Positions 36,131-48,484 are shown, counted from the first letter of the stretch. The stretch: 64,000 nucleotides of DNA from Rotaria macrura (GCA_900239685.1 OENT01000411.1:57216-121215); one strand, 5' to 3'. The notes: generated by a model from the sequence alone, not told the origin. A program made the numbers and translations.

Positions 36131-38300
36131 CATAAAAGAAATTAGATGCATTATAGTTGTTTACCTGTAGAAGAAGTAAGACCCTTTCGAAATGTCTTTA
36201 ATCAATAAAATAAGGGAGAGCAAAACTATTTGAAACCGATGAACTTTTTGTACCAATAATGTCGGTTAGAAATTGGATTCAGTGCAGATTTTAAGTAGAA
36301 GACCTTGGTAGAGTTGGACAAACGTGCATATTGAAAACAGTACTAGTTCGCATATCGGTACACATCACATATTTATATTATGCTTACACGGTGTGATTTG
36401 TTTTCTTTTCTTTTCACGTGGCGTGATAACGTTACAAAAGTGGAGAACGAAAAAGAACGGAGCACAGAACAAAAAAGAATACTCTCTGAAAATATTGACG
36501 CATATGCTGGCATTGACAACCGCTATGTGCACGGGTAAAATCATGCCGTTTTTTTTCAGCTACCAATCTGCTGTCAAATGTTTGCGACTGTAGTATTTCT
36601 GATTAGGTAAATATGAATCAGTATTTAATCGTTATCTGTGATTTTGAATTAGTCTAACTACTTTATAACATTGAAAACTAATAACACTCTTGGCGTTGAT
36701 TCAATCCACAGCGGAATCAATATCAAGACTGTCTCTCTAGAAACTATGGGACCCTCGTTTAATCATCGCATCCAGCTATTCAAATTTTTACGTTCTCAGT
36801 GTCATTCAACATTAACGAGGATGTGGGATTCGACTGAAAATAGATAATCACGCGATAGACTTCAGTTTCCACATTCTACACAGTCGTACTTCGTCGTATT
36901 CTCTGGTTTTATTCAAGATACAGTACTAAAAGATCATAGCAAATCGAAAAGAACACTCGAGTCATAGTCTTCATCGACAATTAGTTCTATGACTGTACTA
37001 AAAAAAAGGGTACATTCGAAACTTATGAGAATTCCATGTCATTGTACCAAACATTCTCAGGTATCATGTAATTTAATGTAGCGAGCCTTTTCGAGGTTTC
37101 CAACTCACTTATGTTTTCAAAAACCGATAAATGGATTCTTCCTACTCAAAAGATTGCTCTAAAAAGTGTTTCCTAAAGCTATAGTGATGAAAAGATTTCC
37201 ACAAAGCCCGAAGTTCATCAATCAGATTGTGCACTGATCTGATTTTATTCTTTCTTATATTCATGTTGATTTATACTACGATCAAATCTCGGCATGAAAT
37301 GGCAGCTTTTGAAATTTATACTTATCAAATATGAAATTTCTTGTCGAATTTCCGGAAGGATTTTATGCAGAGATGAAAGTGATTAAATAGAGAAATAAGA
37401 TGCTGCACATGGTAGTCCTGGTTAACATTAGAAACAAGGCTATGTGTGATGAGTTGGAGAGAAGCTTAGGAAAGTCAAAGCTGACTTTTATGGGAGGTTA
37501 TAGTTATAAGGCTGAATGTTTGGGAAAAAATCAGCGTAGAACTATCGATGAGTGGAATCGACAGCCAGAATCATAGGTAGTTTTGACTAAATGTTCAAGT
37601 GGATATTTCTAAACGTAATAGTATAGTGCATGACACGTAGGAGCAAAATCATACAGTGAAATACATTTTCAAGTTTAAAAAGAAAATATTCTACATGGAA
37701 TCGTTTTCATTCAGAATTTTTAAATATTTCGCTTTATTTCTCACAATACAGAGTCTTTCAAACTTCTGTTTGTGCTTTGGTTTTTTACATAATAACCAAA
37801 GTCAGATCTTTATTCCCTTTTTGACATAGATCAATGTTCAAACGAAGATCTATTTTTGGAAGATAGCAAATTCAGTAAACTCCACAAAAAGATTCCTAAT
37901 CGATAAAGACACGAGCTATACACGTGTACGTTAACTTGTACTGTGTCTGAATACATTTGATAATGTTCAAAATTGTTCTCTCTCTGTTGTAACTAGCTAA
38001 AATAATAATGAGTTCTGTTTAAAATAACAATCGAAGTTTTTGTCCTCGTAATCAAGCGAATCCGTCTCATTAACAATACACACATTTCCATTGATACACC
38101 ATCCTTCCTCGTCAGTCGCATTCTACTTTGGAGTAGGGAGTTTCTTTTTTTTTAAGTTTGTAAATAGTAACTACTCAGTTATCTATCTCGCCTATTCGAT
38201 AACATCTGATATTAGGGGAACTGCAAACTAATTATTACTACTATCCTCTTGTCATCCTTATTAGCTGACTATAACATTTCTTGGTAAAATTAAAATGACG
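36131..38300. other. intergenic, no gene seen
   Basis: The largest frame (89 codons at 36324, +) has no recognised domain. The 3' end of the stretch (ttctagctgtcatttatctacag, ending 38333) looks like a splice acceptor, so an untranslated first exon of the downstream glycosyltransferase gene may lie in this region. Confidence 0.4.
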
Positions 38301-38361
38301 TACTGTGTATATTCTAGCTGTCATTTATCTACAGACTGCCTTTAATGGACAATTTTATACT

Positions 38362-41234
38362 ATGTTTCTCAATATAGTGAAAAGTGGCAAGCCTAATAAC
38401 TTCTTTCGCCTTTTTAATGGGATTCTTATTCTTTGTGTAATTTTTATTACTGTCACTATACTTACAAATCTGGACAAAACATCAAAAGATTGCAAACCAT
38501 CCGATCTGCTTGATTCGAGTTTGATGAAGATCCGAAGAACTTACGCTCTTCCACACCCAGCCTTTATAATATCTTCGTCGTTCAAACGCTTTAATCTCAC
38601 AAGGACAAATCTGAATACTGCACTACCAAATTACTTTGCCATTAAACAGAAAGATCCTGTCTCACTCAACGATCCAAGAATTAATGTCAATGGTGACAAG
38701 AAAATATCATCACTTTTGCTTACTTATGTGGATTTATGGAAGGAAATAGGAGAGAAACCGAAATCCGAACTAGCAGAAAACGACTGGGTATTTCTATTCG
38801 AAGATGATGTCAACATAGTTGACATCGAAGATATTGAAGCATCGTATGGAGCAATTTTTGCAAAATGGAATTACACAGACCCACATCACTTGATAAAAGG
38901 TACATAAAAATGTTCTGCATATTAGTGAGTATGTGCATATAGATTCAGTTTTTATTAGCCCTGTTCAGCGCTTTTCATACGGTTCACACGCGTGATTCGT
39001 TACATAAGACCGTTGTATTTTTTATTGATGCTTTTGAATTTCAAGAACTTGGCGATCAGAAATTATGTTCAGGCAAAAGAAATCTAATAGTACCTATCTG
39101 TTTGTTGAAAGGAAAAAGTTACCTATCGTTTGTTGTTCATGCGAGAAGTATTCTTCAGAATTTCTTAGACGATTTCAAAACTCATAGTTCATATATTGAA
39201 CAAAAGGTAGCTGGAGGATCGGTTCTCCTCCTAATAGTACTGAACGATAAAAGAACATCAGTTCGGTTAGCTTTTACAATGAACGAGAATCTGTAGTAAC
39301 ACTTCAATGCACTATTTCTCTCATTCGATTATATTCTACAAATAGATGAAATGTTTCTAAATAAGAATACCCATGTAGGACGTTGCCAACACTCGATAAT
39401 TAGTGATTATCATCGTGATCTATTTTTAATCTCAGCCCTATTTTCTGTATATGCTCAAGCACTCAGTTAGATAAAACAATACTGTATATGTTACATTCCT
39501 TTTAAATATTAATTATTATTGCAATCGTTCCATGTTGTTGCATTATTGAACATCATAAACTACACCTTTCAATACATTTCTCTTGCTCAGCATCAGTTAA
39601 ATGTAGGTATAATATTCAAAACACAATACTCGAGTTCAATAAGTCAGATGAAAATAGCTTTGGTCACTTGAACTTTACCAAGTAATTTCATCGACTCAAT
39701 TAACTAGATCTTTTACATTTCCCTGTTCGTTTACCTCTTTTCTGTTAATCAAAACAACTCGAAATTTGCATATTTATCATAAGTTGTATTCTTTGATTCA
39801 CAAATCCAAGAGAATATTGTATTTTCTTTTAAGTAGACGTATTTTAAGAGTCTTTGCAAATAATATTTCTTTCTCTAACTTTGCAGATTCGATTCCTTGA
39901 AAAGGCAGAAAATCGTAAACGATATTCTTTCTAAATATTCTTTTGATAGCAAAAGTTGTATAACCGTACAACATTGTTCTAATTTAGGACTCAACACGTA
40001 CGGAAGTATCCGAAAGTTACGATGAGTTTCCTTGTATTGGATATAAGAACAAGTCATTTTAAACCCGCATTAGAAGTTATAAAGCAGACTTCCTTTATGA
40101 GCTTGTCCCTGATTTCTAATGTTGAAACTTTGCTTCTAACCATAACCAGAAATGTCACAAGTAGCACATTATTTCTCTATTGAATCACTTTCATCGCTAC
40201 ATAAAATTCATCCGGAAACTCGACAAGAAATTTCTCATTTGAGAAGTATAAATTTCAAAAGCTGTCCTTTCGTACCAAGACTCGATCGTGATGTTAATCA
40301 ACATGAATACACGAAAGAATCAAATCAAGTCAGTGCACAATCCGATTGGTAAACGTGGGGCATTGTGGGAAATCTTTGCATGTCCTCGGTTCAGTGTAGC
40401 ACATGCATCGCGCTCAGAATACATTATCGAGGAAAGAGTTCTTTCTGCGCTATTGCCATTCTTTCAACAGTATGCAAGATATATTTTCAAACTCCTGTGT
40501 AGCTAGGTATGTATCGAACCTGATCTTCTGTATAGGTTTCGGTGAATGTCTTCGTGCAAACAGTTTCATATGTAAGTATTGTTTTGCGAATTGCGATTAG
40601 AGTAAGAGTACAATATTATGTACAAGATGACTGCCTTCTATCATAATTTCCTTCAAGTATGGGCACTAGAAACAGCTGCTTGTCGGTTCCAAATGACCAA
40701 TGCTCAACGAGAAAGCTATGAATGAACGCTCTTTTGTTCAGTGCTCAGTAATGTAACAGTTTTCGTAATGTCCTTTCTTGATTCGTTCGTTTATTTTATT
40801 TAACTGACCCATTATGTATAGATGTCTTCAATGTCACATTTGTCATTTCTTCGATAGGACTTATTGAGCAAGGCCTAGAGATGGCAAACGATGATGGCAT
40901 TGTTTATCTTGGCACATGCGGATCAATATATGTAGAAAATAGAACGAACATTCGATATTCTGCTGATGGTTTGTTTCAATTCCTTCGTGGCATACATTAT
41001 TGCACCCATGCAATCGCGTACAAAAAATGGCGTGCAAGAACAATATGGAATGAATTAGCCACATATATGCTCTGGCACACAGAAATAGAAACTGATAAAA
41101 TAGCTCATGAATGGCAGCGTCTTTCGAAAACTTTTCCGATATGCGTTGCTGCAAATTTAAATTGGCCAGTTGGCACTCGTCAATACGGTTTCTTCTTTCA
41201 AGATAGAAACACATTTCGGTCAACCGTTCGGTAA
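38362..41234 (+). CDS. type II membrane glycosyltransferase, GT25-like, two exons
   Basis: Exon 1 is 38362-38899 and exon 2 is 40858-41234; the 1958-bp intron has GT at 38900 and AG at 40856-40857 and splits a glycine codon. The joined frame is 304 codons. I chose ATG 38362 because the in-frame sequence before it contains a likely splice acceptor ending at 38333. Residues about 15-36 are a membrane anchor. The core has a phenylalanine-rich FLFEDDVNI motif with E147-D148-D149, the metal/donor-binding signature of GT25-type and related enzymes. Exon 2 supplies YLGTCGSIY, then CTHAIAYKKW, and ends with a QYGFFFQDRNTF motif. Expected place is the ER/Golgi lumen; donor and acceptor are unknown. 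GT25 is my best guess from the EDD motif and general order, not a firm family call. Confidence 0.75.
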
Positions 41235-43899
41235 TGTTCCTCCAATTGCACTCAAATGACTACATGCTACAAACTCTAATTAAGGGTCATATTTAAGATA
41301 GGCATAAATTTTTTATTCTTCTTAGCGCTTGCACTTTTGAATATAGTCATGAGCAGTGTTACAATCAAATTGTAAGTTGAAAATAATTGATTTCTAACAT
41401 TGGCAACTTTCACCTAACATGTAATACTATTCTTGAAATGAAAAAACTTACGAATCAGCGGATAGGCGCGCACGTGGGTGATGCGAAAGTAACTACTCAT
41501 TCACAACTACAACTAGTACAGCAGTGACTAAGCATCTTATCCGAGACATTGATGCAACTTTCAGCAAGTCGATACTTCATTGAGCAAAAATGAAGCCAAA
41601 TGTGTATCTACACTTGCATGACATAGAACAATTATATGTATCAAATTCACTTAATAGACGAACTTTGTCAACACAATCTATTAATGACGACAAAAAATAG
41701 AGCTCCTCAGCTATATCATGGTCGAGAAAAGTAACTGTTAGAAGACCAAAAACCTTATTCTGTCACATTCTAATCAATTGAAAGCAATAGTGCCTTCCGA
41801 AATCCGGATGGTCCGATAGAATTCAATGGTGGAATAATTGAAGTTGATTCTACCTCATTTGCTGTCACTTGACACAATCCGAAAGGAATAGAGTTAATCC
41901 TGATCAATAATTTTGATGCTCACAAGAATCCATTAAATGCGAGTTTCATTAATAAAAAACAGCTTTTTTTGTAATTGTTTCATGGTAAAAATCTAGTTTT
42001 CTAAACCCTTGTTATTCTCTAACGTGTAAAGAATATATATATATATATCTATATGATTATATATAAATAAATAAAAATAATAACATGCGATCAAACTAAA
42101 ACAATCATGTCTATGCTGTCCCGTTTCCCTTCACTTTCCTTGATTTTTCTCTCGCCGTCATTTTCCCGGTTCGCGATGTCGTTTCATCACAGTGATCATT
42201 TTTGCTATGGTTATAATCTCTTACCACTGGCATCTCCTTTCTGTTGCCGCTCGTTTTTCCCCTTTCCGTCTATCAATGATCTGTTCATGGCGTGTTTTTT
42301 TAATGTTTGTCTGGCGTGTCTTGTCTATTGCCGCTTGTCTTCTTATATCTGTCTTTATTTGTTATCTCTCTTCTGTGTTCTTTTTTTTCTGTCGTTCACG
42401 CGTTCTCATTGTACTGTTAGGGCTCATAAAGCCGTCAGTTATTGCAAAATAAAAAAATAAAAACTAAAACAATCATGCCAACGCTCAGGTACTAAGTGAT
42501 GTGAGTTAAAATACGATGAAAAAAATGCCCAACTTGGATCCACTTTCTCCTACATTAATGAAGCAGTAATAGACCCAAGCTTGGATTTTCACAGTCACGG
42601 TAAAAAAACGAGCGATGAGAGTTTTGAAGAACGGCAAAGAAGAAGTAGATAAACGGAATGCAGCTTTCAATGTCAAATATTTTCAACGTTTGGGTAAATA
42701 ATACTCGAAAAAAATTTCAATGTGCCTACTTAATTTGGTCACCGGACTGATGGTCACATGGTTAATTAGTCTCAGGGCAGTTCGTTGTATGTAAACGATT
42801 TTTCACGGACAAAATATCACAAGAATAGAACGTTGCTTAGACAAAGCGTAGTAAAAGTTCGTTATGCCAGATATTCCAATATTTGACCTCAACTTCATAA
42901 AGAAGGTTGCTAGGGTATGAGAGAAGGAGGCTTTCAGCTGAATCCGACCATTCGACAAAATCTTACAGGGATATGGAAGTTAGAACCAATAACGAATTCG
43001 ACGAATGAATACTATATTATCAATGGTATCTATTACGTCGAGTACTAAAAACACTTAATATCAATAATTGGCGTCGGCTAAAGCATTTGACAGGATTCTT
43101 GCATGCTCAGTCAAAAGAATTGTAATGTCATCCCTTCTCCAGATTGCCGACAGTATTCCGTCTATTTTTAAGAATTCACAAACAATACAACCTGTTTCTA
43201 TCGTCAGACTGATTCTTCTGAGTTCGTACGAGATTCAACATTCGTGTTTGGATAAGTTTGAATGAGCTGATAAACGCAACTGTAGATATTGATTGCGGAG
43301 CGTGGGGCTGAAGGGTGCGAGTACTGCAAAACGATGTCTGTAGTGAAGACAATTATAGTTCGTCTAACTCATAAGAGATCCTTTCCTTCCCCTCCATCCC
43401 CCTACACGTATCTTCAAATCACAACTGTAACTGCACTAAAATCTACAGTAACACTCGAATTTTACATCCAATGACTCCCCCATCGGTGGCGTCCATGCAT
43501 ATCCGCTCGAACGTTTTTTCCCATTATTTTATATCATAGTCAAATTTCTTACTACAGCAATCGGAATAAACACGGATTCCTTATTGTTGAAAGAATACTT
43601 CAATGTTAAACTTTTACTCACCACCGCCGTTCAATCTTTCAGTTTACGCTTCTATTGGTCGTCCGACCATCTATCCCAGCACTATTTCGTTCAGGTTGAG
43701 AATTCGAGAATATTCCAAAAAGCTGAATATATTCATATCTCTTATCTAGGATTCTCCCAAGATGATATAATGGAATCATCTTGCCGTGCTACCTTATGTT
43801 GTCTATGGGATATTTCCAACTTGTCCATATACACACACGATCTGATTTGTATACCAGATATTAAATTCGTTATCATGTTCTTTATCTGTTTCAGCAGTT
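41235..43899. other. intergenic, no supported gene
   Basis: A pyrimidine-rich stretch at 42100-42450 gives two overlapping long plus-strand frames (117 and 86 codons) rich in Ser, Phe, Leu and Cys. This composition comes from the C/T bias, so I do not call them genes. The frame at 43584-43949 (121 codons, +) has no recognised domain, no clear splice context and unremarkable composition. A TA repeat lies at 42033-42056. Confidence 0.4.
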
Positions 43900-44025
43900 G
43901 CAGAATTCTGTACACTTATGAATTTTATTACAAGGCAACTAACCAATAAACTTTAAATTCTGGCTGCAATTTTACAGAATTCTGTAGAATTCTATTCTAT
44001 CGACAAACAGTAGTCTAGTCTAGTA

Positions 44026-44128
44026 TAGGAGTGGGACATTGAAGTTACTTTACAAAGTAAATACTAAATAAAGTATTTACTTTACTGTATTTACCTTGAC
44101 GAAAAGTAAAATACATGTGCCAACCTTA
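44026..44128. mobile_element. 103-bp hAT miniature element, tttactt word
   Basis: Starts TAGGAGTGGGACATTGAAG and ends ATGTGCCAACCTTA. The flanks gtctagta (44018-44025 and 44129-44136) are identical over 8 bp, though the target is itself repetitive (gtctagtctagta). The interior is aagtaaata/tatttactt words. Confidence 0.75.
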
Positions 44129-44312
44129 GTCTAGTATACGAATTGAAAGATTGCCTTCTGCTAAGTGAACAGAATTCTGTTCTGTATTCTGCTGGTTTCC
44201 TATTGCTATACTAAAAATGGTATACAGTAAGACATCTGTTGTCTTCTTAATTTTCGCTCGTTCTGTTAGACGTTCCTTCGTGTATACATCGTTCCTCTTC
44301 TATACTTTGGTT

Positions 44313-44650
44313 TAGCGGTGGCACTTTATCTTTACTTTACCAAATAAAGTAAAGTTGCGTTACTTTACTTTTCTGGATTAACTAAAGTATTGAACTTTAC
44401 TTTACTTCGTAAAATAAAGTTTTTTTTTGCTTTAATCGGAAAAGTGAAGTTGAAAAGGTGTGGTTTTTTAATCTATGTATACAAAATATTATTGTCTAAC
44501 TTTACTTTACTAAGTAAAGTAAAGTGATCCAGCTTTACTTTATCCAATAAAGTGAAGTGAAATTACTTTACTTTAGTCAGTAAAGTGAAGTGAAATGCTT
44601 TGCTTTACTTTACTTTTTCAAAGTGAAATAAAGATAAAGTACCAACCCTA
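44313..44650. mobile_element. 338-bp hAT miniature element, actttactttac word
   Basis: The ends TAGCGGTGGCACTTTATCTT and, reversed, TAGGGTTGGTACTTTATCTT are inverted repeats. The flanks are ctttggtt (44305-44312) and ctttcgtt (44651-44658), seven of eight matching. The interior is almost wholly aagtaaagtaaag/ctttactttac words. The shared word and similar ends make it a relative of the element at 44026. Confidence 0.88.
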
Positions 44651-44810
44651 CTTTCGTTATTTTCTATGTGTAGAACAACTTTTGTTCGTTCTATAATATC
44701 TCTATGATAATTCTTATCCTCTCTCCCAATAAAGTCAGAAAGCGTAATGCTTCTTGACATTGAAGTTTCGATAGCTCCGAAGCGAGAATTCGACAAAAAA
44801 AACACAAATA

Positions 44811-44871
44811 TATACACATACATATCCATATATATATATATATATATATACATAAATATACGTATATCTAT
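44811..44871. repeat. TA-rich microsatellite
   Basis: The tract holds tatacacatacatatcc followed by a run of TA units (44828-44851) and more imperfect TA/CA units. It gives spurious Tyr/Ile frames on the minus strand. Confidence 0.85.
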
Positions 44872-45658
44872 TCGTTTTTAGCGGCGGGTACATCAATACA
44901 TATCCCCATACAGACAACACCGTCATATCGGTCATACCGTTTTGAATTCTTCAGTAGAAATTCTTATGTTTCTGAATGATAGCAGTTTAGTTTACGCATC
45001 GGAAGTTTCCGCCTACTCAGGGAACAGAATTCTGTTTTCATTTCTGCTAGTAACTTTGAATTCTTCAGCAGAATTATTTTCGTTTGTGAGAGATAGTTGT
45101 CTGATTTGCATGTTGAAAGTTTGTTTTCTGCCGAGTGAACAGAATTCTGCTTGGAATTTTGCTCGTGGCTTAGAATTCTTCAGGAGATTTCATTCATTTG
45201 TGAGTGATAGTTGTCTAGTTCACGTATTGGAAGTTTGTCGTCGTCTAAGTGAACAGAATTCTGTTTTCTCTTCTTAAAAGTAAAAGGGAAGAAGCATTTG
45301 TCATGTAACACATGATTTTTTTTATGGACGAATATAAAAAATTCTGAATTCTGCTTGGTAGGAATTCTGCAGGCTCTCAAATTTACATACAGTAGGTAAA
45401 ATATCAATCGGGATACCTTGTGACATCCATTTCGTGACTTAAATTTCGCAATGGAGAAAGACCATTTTCGGACCTTGTTTCTACTATTTGATAAAATTCA
45501 AAATTCTGCATCGGTCACAATGGGTTCTACAATAAACACAGATGCACAAACGAATCTGTATGATAACATCCCCCCACTCGCTCATTTCAATGAGTATTTG
45601 GGGTAGAATGCCGGATTTTTCTGGATTACCATCTTTGGAAGTTATACTGTACGATAGA

Positions 45659-46002
45659 CCCAGGTGAATGAATCCGATACCGAATCCGATCCTACGATCC
45701 AATGAAATCCTATGGAAATGCGGGTTGCAGAACTAGTGACGGATATGACGGAAGAAACCTATTTTCTTATTTGTGTACGAATTAGCATTAAACCCCAATA
45801 GTAGAGGGTTGTTAGATCATACAATAAAATCCGATCGGATTCCGATAGTAGGATTCGACAAAATCCAACACTAGGGGTCCGAATGTCGAATCGCAACCAG
45901 GAATCCGATGGGGTTTCATCGGATTGGAGAATATCCGATAGAAACATGATTTGATTCGACAGGCATCCGGTCGGATCCAATTGCCGGAATGATCCTCCTG
46001 GG
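45659..46002. mobile_element. CCCAGG-ended foldback element, second copy
   Basis: This is a relative of the element at 19015-19363, same orientation. It begins CCCAGGTGAATGAATCC and its right end, reversed, is CCCAGGAGGATCATTCC. The internal blocks with cctattttcttatttg, gtacgaattagca and ccgatagtaggattcga are shared. Flanking dinucleotides are GA on both sides; no longer duplication is seen. The best-matching minus-strand frames of the two copies are by-products of the shared repeat. Confidence 0.7.
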
Positions 46003-46230
46003 GAAATCAAAATTTTGCATCTGGCACAAATGATTCTAAAATCAGCTCAGATTGGCAAACGAATTTGGACACGTTTTACAGGTTTATGAAACATTCGGCA
46101 TGCGGAACAATCTTTTTTTTGTGATTTTACCGTAATTTTCGCCTGGTGAACCACTCTGAAAGCTTTACCATCAGATTGAGCTCAAAATACTGCATGTAGC
46201 ACAAGTTCTTGGAGAATCAGCACACATACC

Positions 46231-47763
46231 CATGTCATGAAAATCGCCGCGATTTTGGTGATTTATCAAAACATGCCCGCAAAATCGCGATTAATCGAAA
46301 TATGTCGAAAACTCGGAGATAAATCAGATTTTATCTTGATTTGATGAAAAACCTCGATTAATCGTAATCACAGAAAATCGGAGTGATTAATCGATATTGT
46401 CTTTTTTTCCCAAGAATATTAATGTAGCAATTGCAACAACTGTCTGTGTCTAGAAGACTACAAAAACTCGCAACACCAATAGAAAATATATTTTGAAGCA
46501 AAAAGTATTGTCTATTTTTTAAAATGATATTTTTTTAAATAAAAAGTGTACCACATGGCTTCAAATAGGGCGCTATGATTAGAGAATTATTTTCAACTTG
46601 TAGCCAAAGAAATTATAATCTATTCATTTTCTGGTTATAAATCATTGAGCTCACGCATATCCATTAGCTTTTTCTAGAGAAAAACCCTAATAATGAATTC
46701 TTCGAATGGATGAACGCGATTCAACGATCCAAAATCATGATTTGAAAGAAAATAATGCGTTTTATGTCGTGTCTCAGAATTGTCGAATGCTTTCTTGTAG
46801 ATTCAAAACTCAATTTCGAAAAATAGACTGAATAAATAATTTATTTTTCGCAAAATACGGAAAAGGATTACATTAAATAAAGGGAACGGAAAATATTTTT
46901 TAATGAGAATGAACGTAAAAGAGCAAAAAATATAAGACATCTTTGTGGATTACATTAAATTAGTACTGTCATAATCTCATACATTTTTATTTACTATATA
47001 TTTTATCATAAAACAAATATTTGCGCTTTGTTTTGTTTAACACTATCACTTTCTTTATTTTTCAAATAAAGATTTCACTTATCTTTACTTTTGAAAGATG
47101 CATTTCATTTATCTTCACATTTTGAAATAAGATTTCATTTATTTATCTTTATTTCACAGATATAAATATTTTATTTACATTTATCCTTTATTATAAGTGA
47201 GTAATAAAGGTAAATTAATACCTATGAAAATAATCGTCTGTCTGTTAGACATAAAGAGAAACAAGATTAAAATTGAAGAGGAAAAATATTGACTGTTTAC
47301 TGTTCCATTTAATTTATGTAGCTTTTTCAAACTAAGAGTATCATGTTAAAGCGGTCTAATGCATACTGCACTAGTATTTCAAACTGAGAGTATCGAGTTC
47401 GAATCTAAGTGTTAACAGAGTTACCATTTAAATATCAAACTAGAAAACGCGGATCAAGATAGAAGCGACTCTAGAGCAGTGTAGAGGAGAGCACAGGAAA
47501 GAAAGGACACCCGGAATTAGGGAATTATTTTTCTTACAACAAAATTTTTATGAAACGGGAACGCCTTTTCAACAGCTTTTTTTTCAAATGATCATTTTTT
47601 TAAATTATAATATTAAAAGAAAAAGCAGCGATTACTCGCGATTAATAGTAACGATCGCTAAAAATATCATTAGAAATCGGCGATTAATCGCGTTTCAGCT
47701 CACGATTATCGTTTCGATATATCGCGATTAATCAGCAATTTTGTCGCGATTTCTAGAACATGG
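46231..47763. mobile_element. 1.5-kb inverted-repeat element, cgcgattaatcg word
   Basis: The left end (catgtcatgaaaatcgccgc) and right end, reversed (catgttctagaaatcgcgac), are imperfect inverted repeats. Clusters of cgattaatcg/gcgattaa words fill about 150 bp inside each end (46240-46400 and 47615-47755). The middle of about 1.2 kb has no coding frame and contains a tRNA-like patch at about 47335-47412. No 8-bp duplication was found. Confidence 0.55.
47335..47412 (+). other. tRNA-like patch (B-box match)
   Basis: It contains gagttcgaatct, close to a pol III B box. The upstream gttaaagcggtctaatgc resembles the D-arm of type II (Leu/Ser-like) tRNAs. Stems do not pair well enough for a functional tRNA, so this is at most a relic. 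Confidence 0.25.
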
Positions 47764-47993
47764 ACTATTCAATGGTATAGAAAAAGTTCAGACAAAGTTC
47801 TTTCATCATTGCGAAATTTACGTTTTCGAAAGAATTACACACAAGGTGTCTGAATAAATATTGTATCCACTGTATTTCAGTTATATTGTTATCTAATATA
47901 TTTCAACATTGTCTTACCACAGAGTGAATCATATATGACTATAGTGGGAAAAAATTAAAATAATAAAAACATGGTCTCATATATTTATATATA

Positions 47994-48484
47994 CAGTGAC
48001 CGTCAAAATATTCACCCACCCTTAACACATCACTTTGTTTTCTGTTCTATTCAAAAACTACAAAAGCTAGGGAGCTCCGGTTTTGACCATCGTATAGCCC
48101 GTCATGTCTAATCTGTATGACAGTATTTCCAGCATCTTATTTACTTTCGTGTCAGATTTTTTTCAAAAACAGTAAAACAAAGGTAATTTGTAACACTGCA
48201 AAATTATTCACCCAGGCTAAAAGAAAACAGTATCTTCANTGAAGATACTGTTTTCTTTTAGCCTGGGTGAATAATTTTGCAGTGTTACAAATTACCTTTG
48301 TTTTACTGTTTTTGAAAAAAATCTGACACGAAAGTAAATAAGATGCTGGAAATACTGTCATACAGATTAGACATGACGGGCTATACGATGGTCAAAACCG
48401 GAGCTCCCTAGCTTTTGTAATTTTTGAATAGAACAGAAAACAAAGTGATGTGTTAAGGGTGGGTGAATATTTTGACGGTCACTT
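47994..48484. mobile_element. 491-bp near-perfect palindromic Tc1/mariner-like miniature element
   Basis: The two arms of 245 bp are inverted copies with only two differences that I could find, and they meet at the single N at 48239. The ends are CAGTGACCGTCAAAATATTC and, reversed, AAGTGACCGTCAAAATATTC. TA flanks both sides (47992-47993 and 48485-48486). CAGTG-type ends with a TA target are typical of Tc1/mariner. No transposase is encoded. The N at the exact centre means the hairpin tip was not resolved, or the assembly joined a read with its own reverse complement. Confidence 0.85.

Larger units (their letters stand above)
43900..45510. repeat. cagaattctg-word foldback region with nested hAT elements
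   Basis: The word cagaattctg (a palindrome containing EcoRI-like gaattc) and variants such as gaacagaattctgtt recur more than ten times from 43901 to 45508, together with repeated blocks around gtgaacagaattctg...cttcagcag. The pattern is interrupted by the elements at 44026-44128 and 44313-44650 and by a TA-repeat at 44828-44851. I could not find outer ends or a target duplication. It is probably a larger element of the same word-built design. Confidence 0.5.

Noticed and set aside
40861..41223. 120-codon minus-strand frame
   Set aside because: It is the antisense of exon 2 of the GT25-like gene, whose plus frame joins exon 1 exactly through GT-AG sites.
42107..42460. Two overlapping plus-strand frames of 117 and 86 codons
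   Set aside because: The region is strongly C/T biased, which opens frames rich in Ser, Phe, Leu and Cys. There is no domain, and the two frames compete without either looking favoured.
19130..46010. Related minus-strand frames at 19130-19318 and 45759-46010 as a gene family
   Set aside because: Both lie inside copies of the same CCCAGG-ended element and their similarity follows from the shared DNA repeat.
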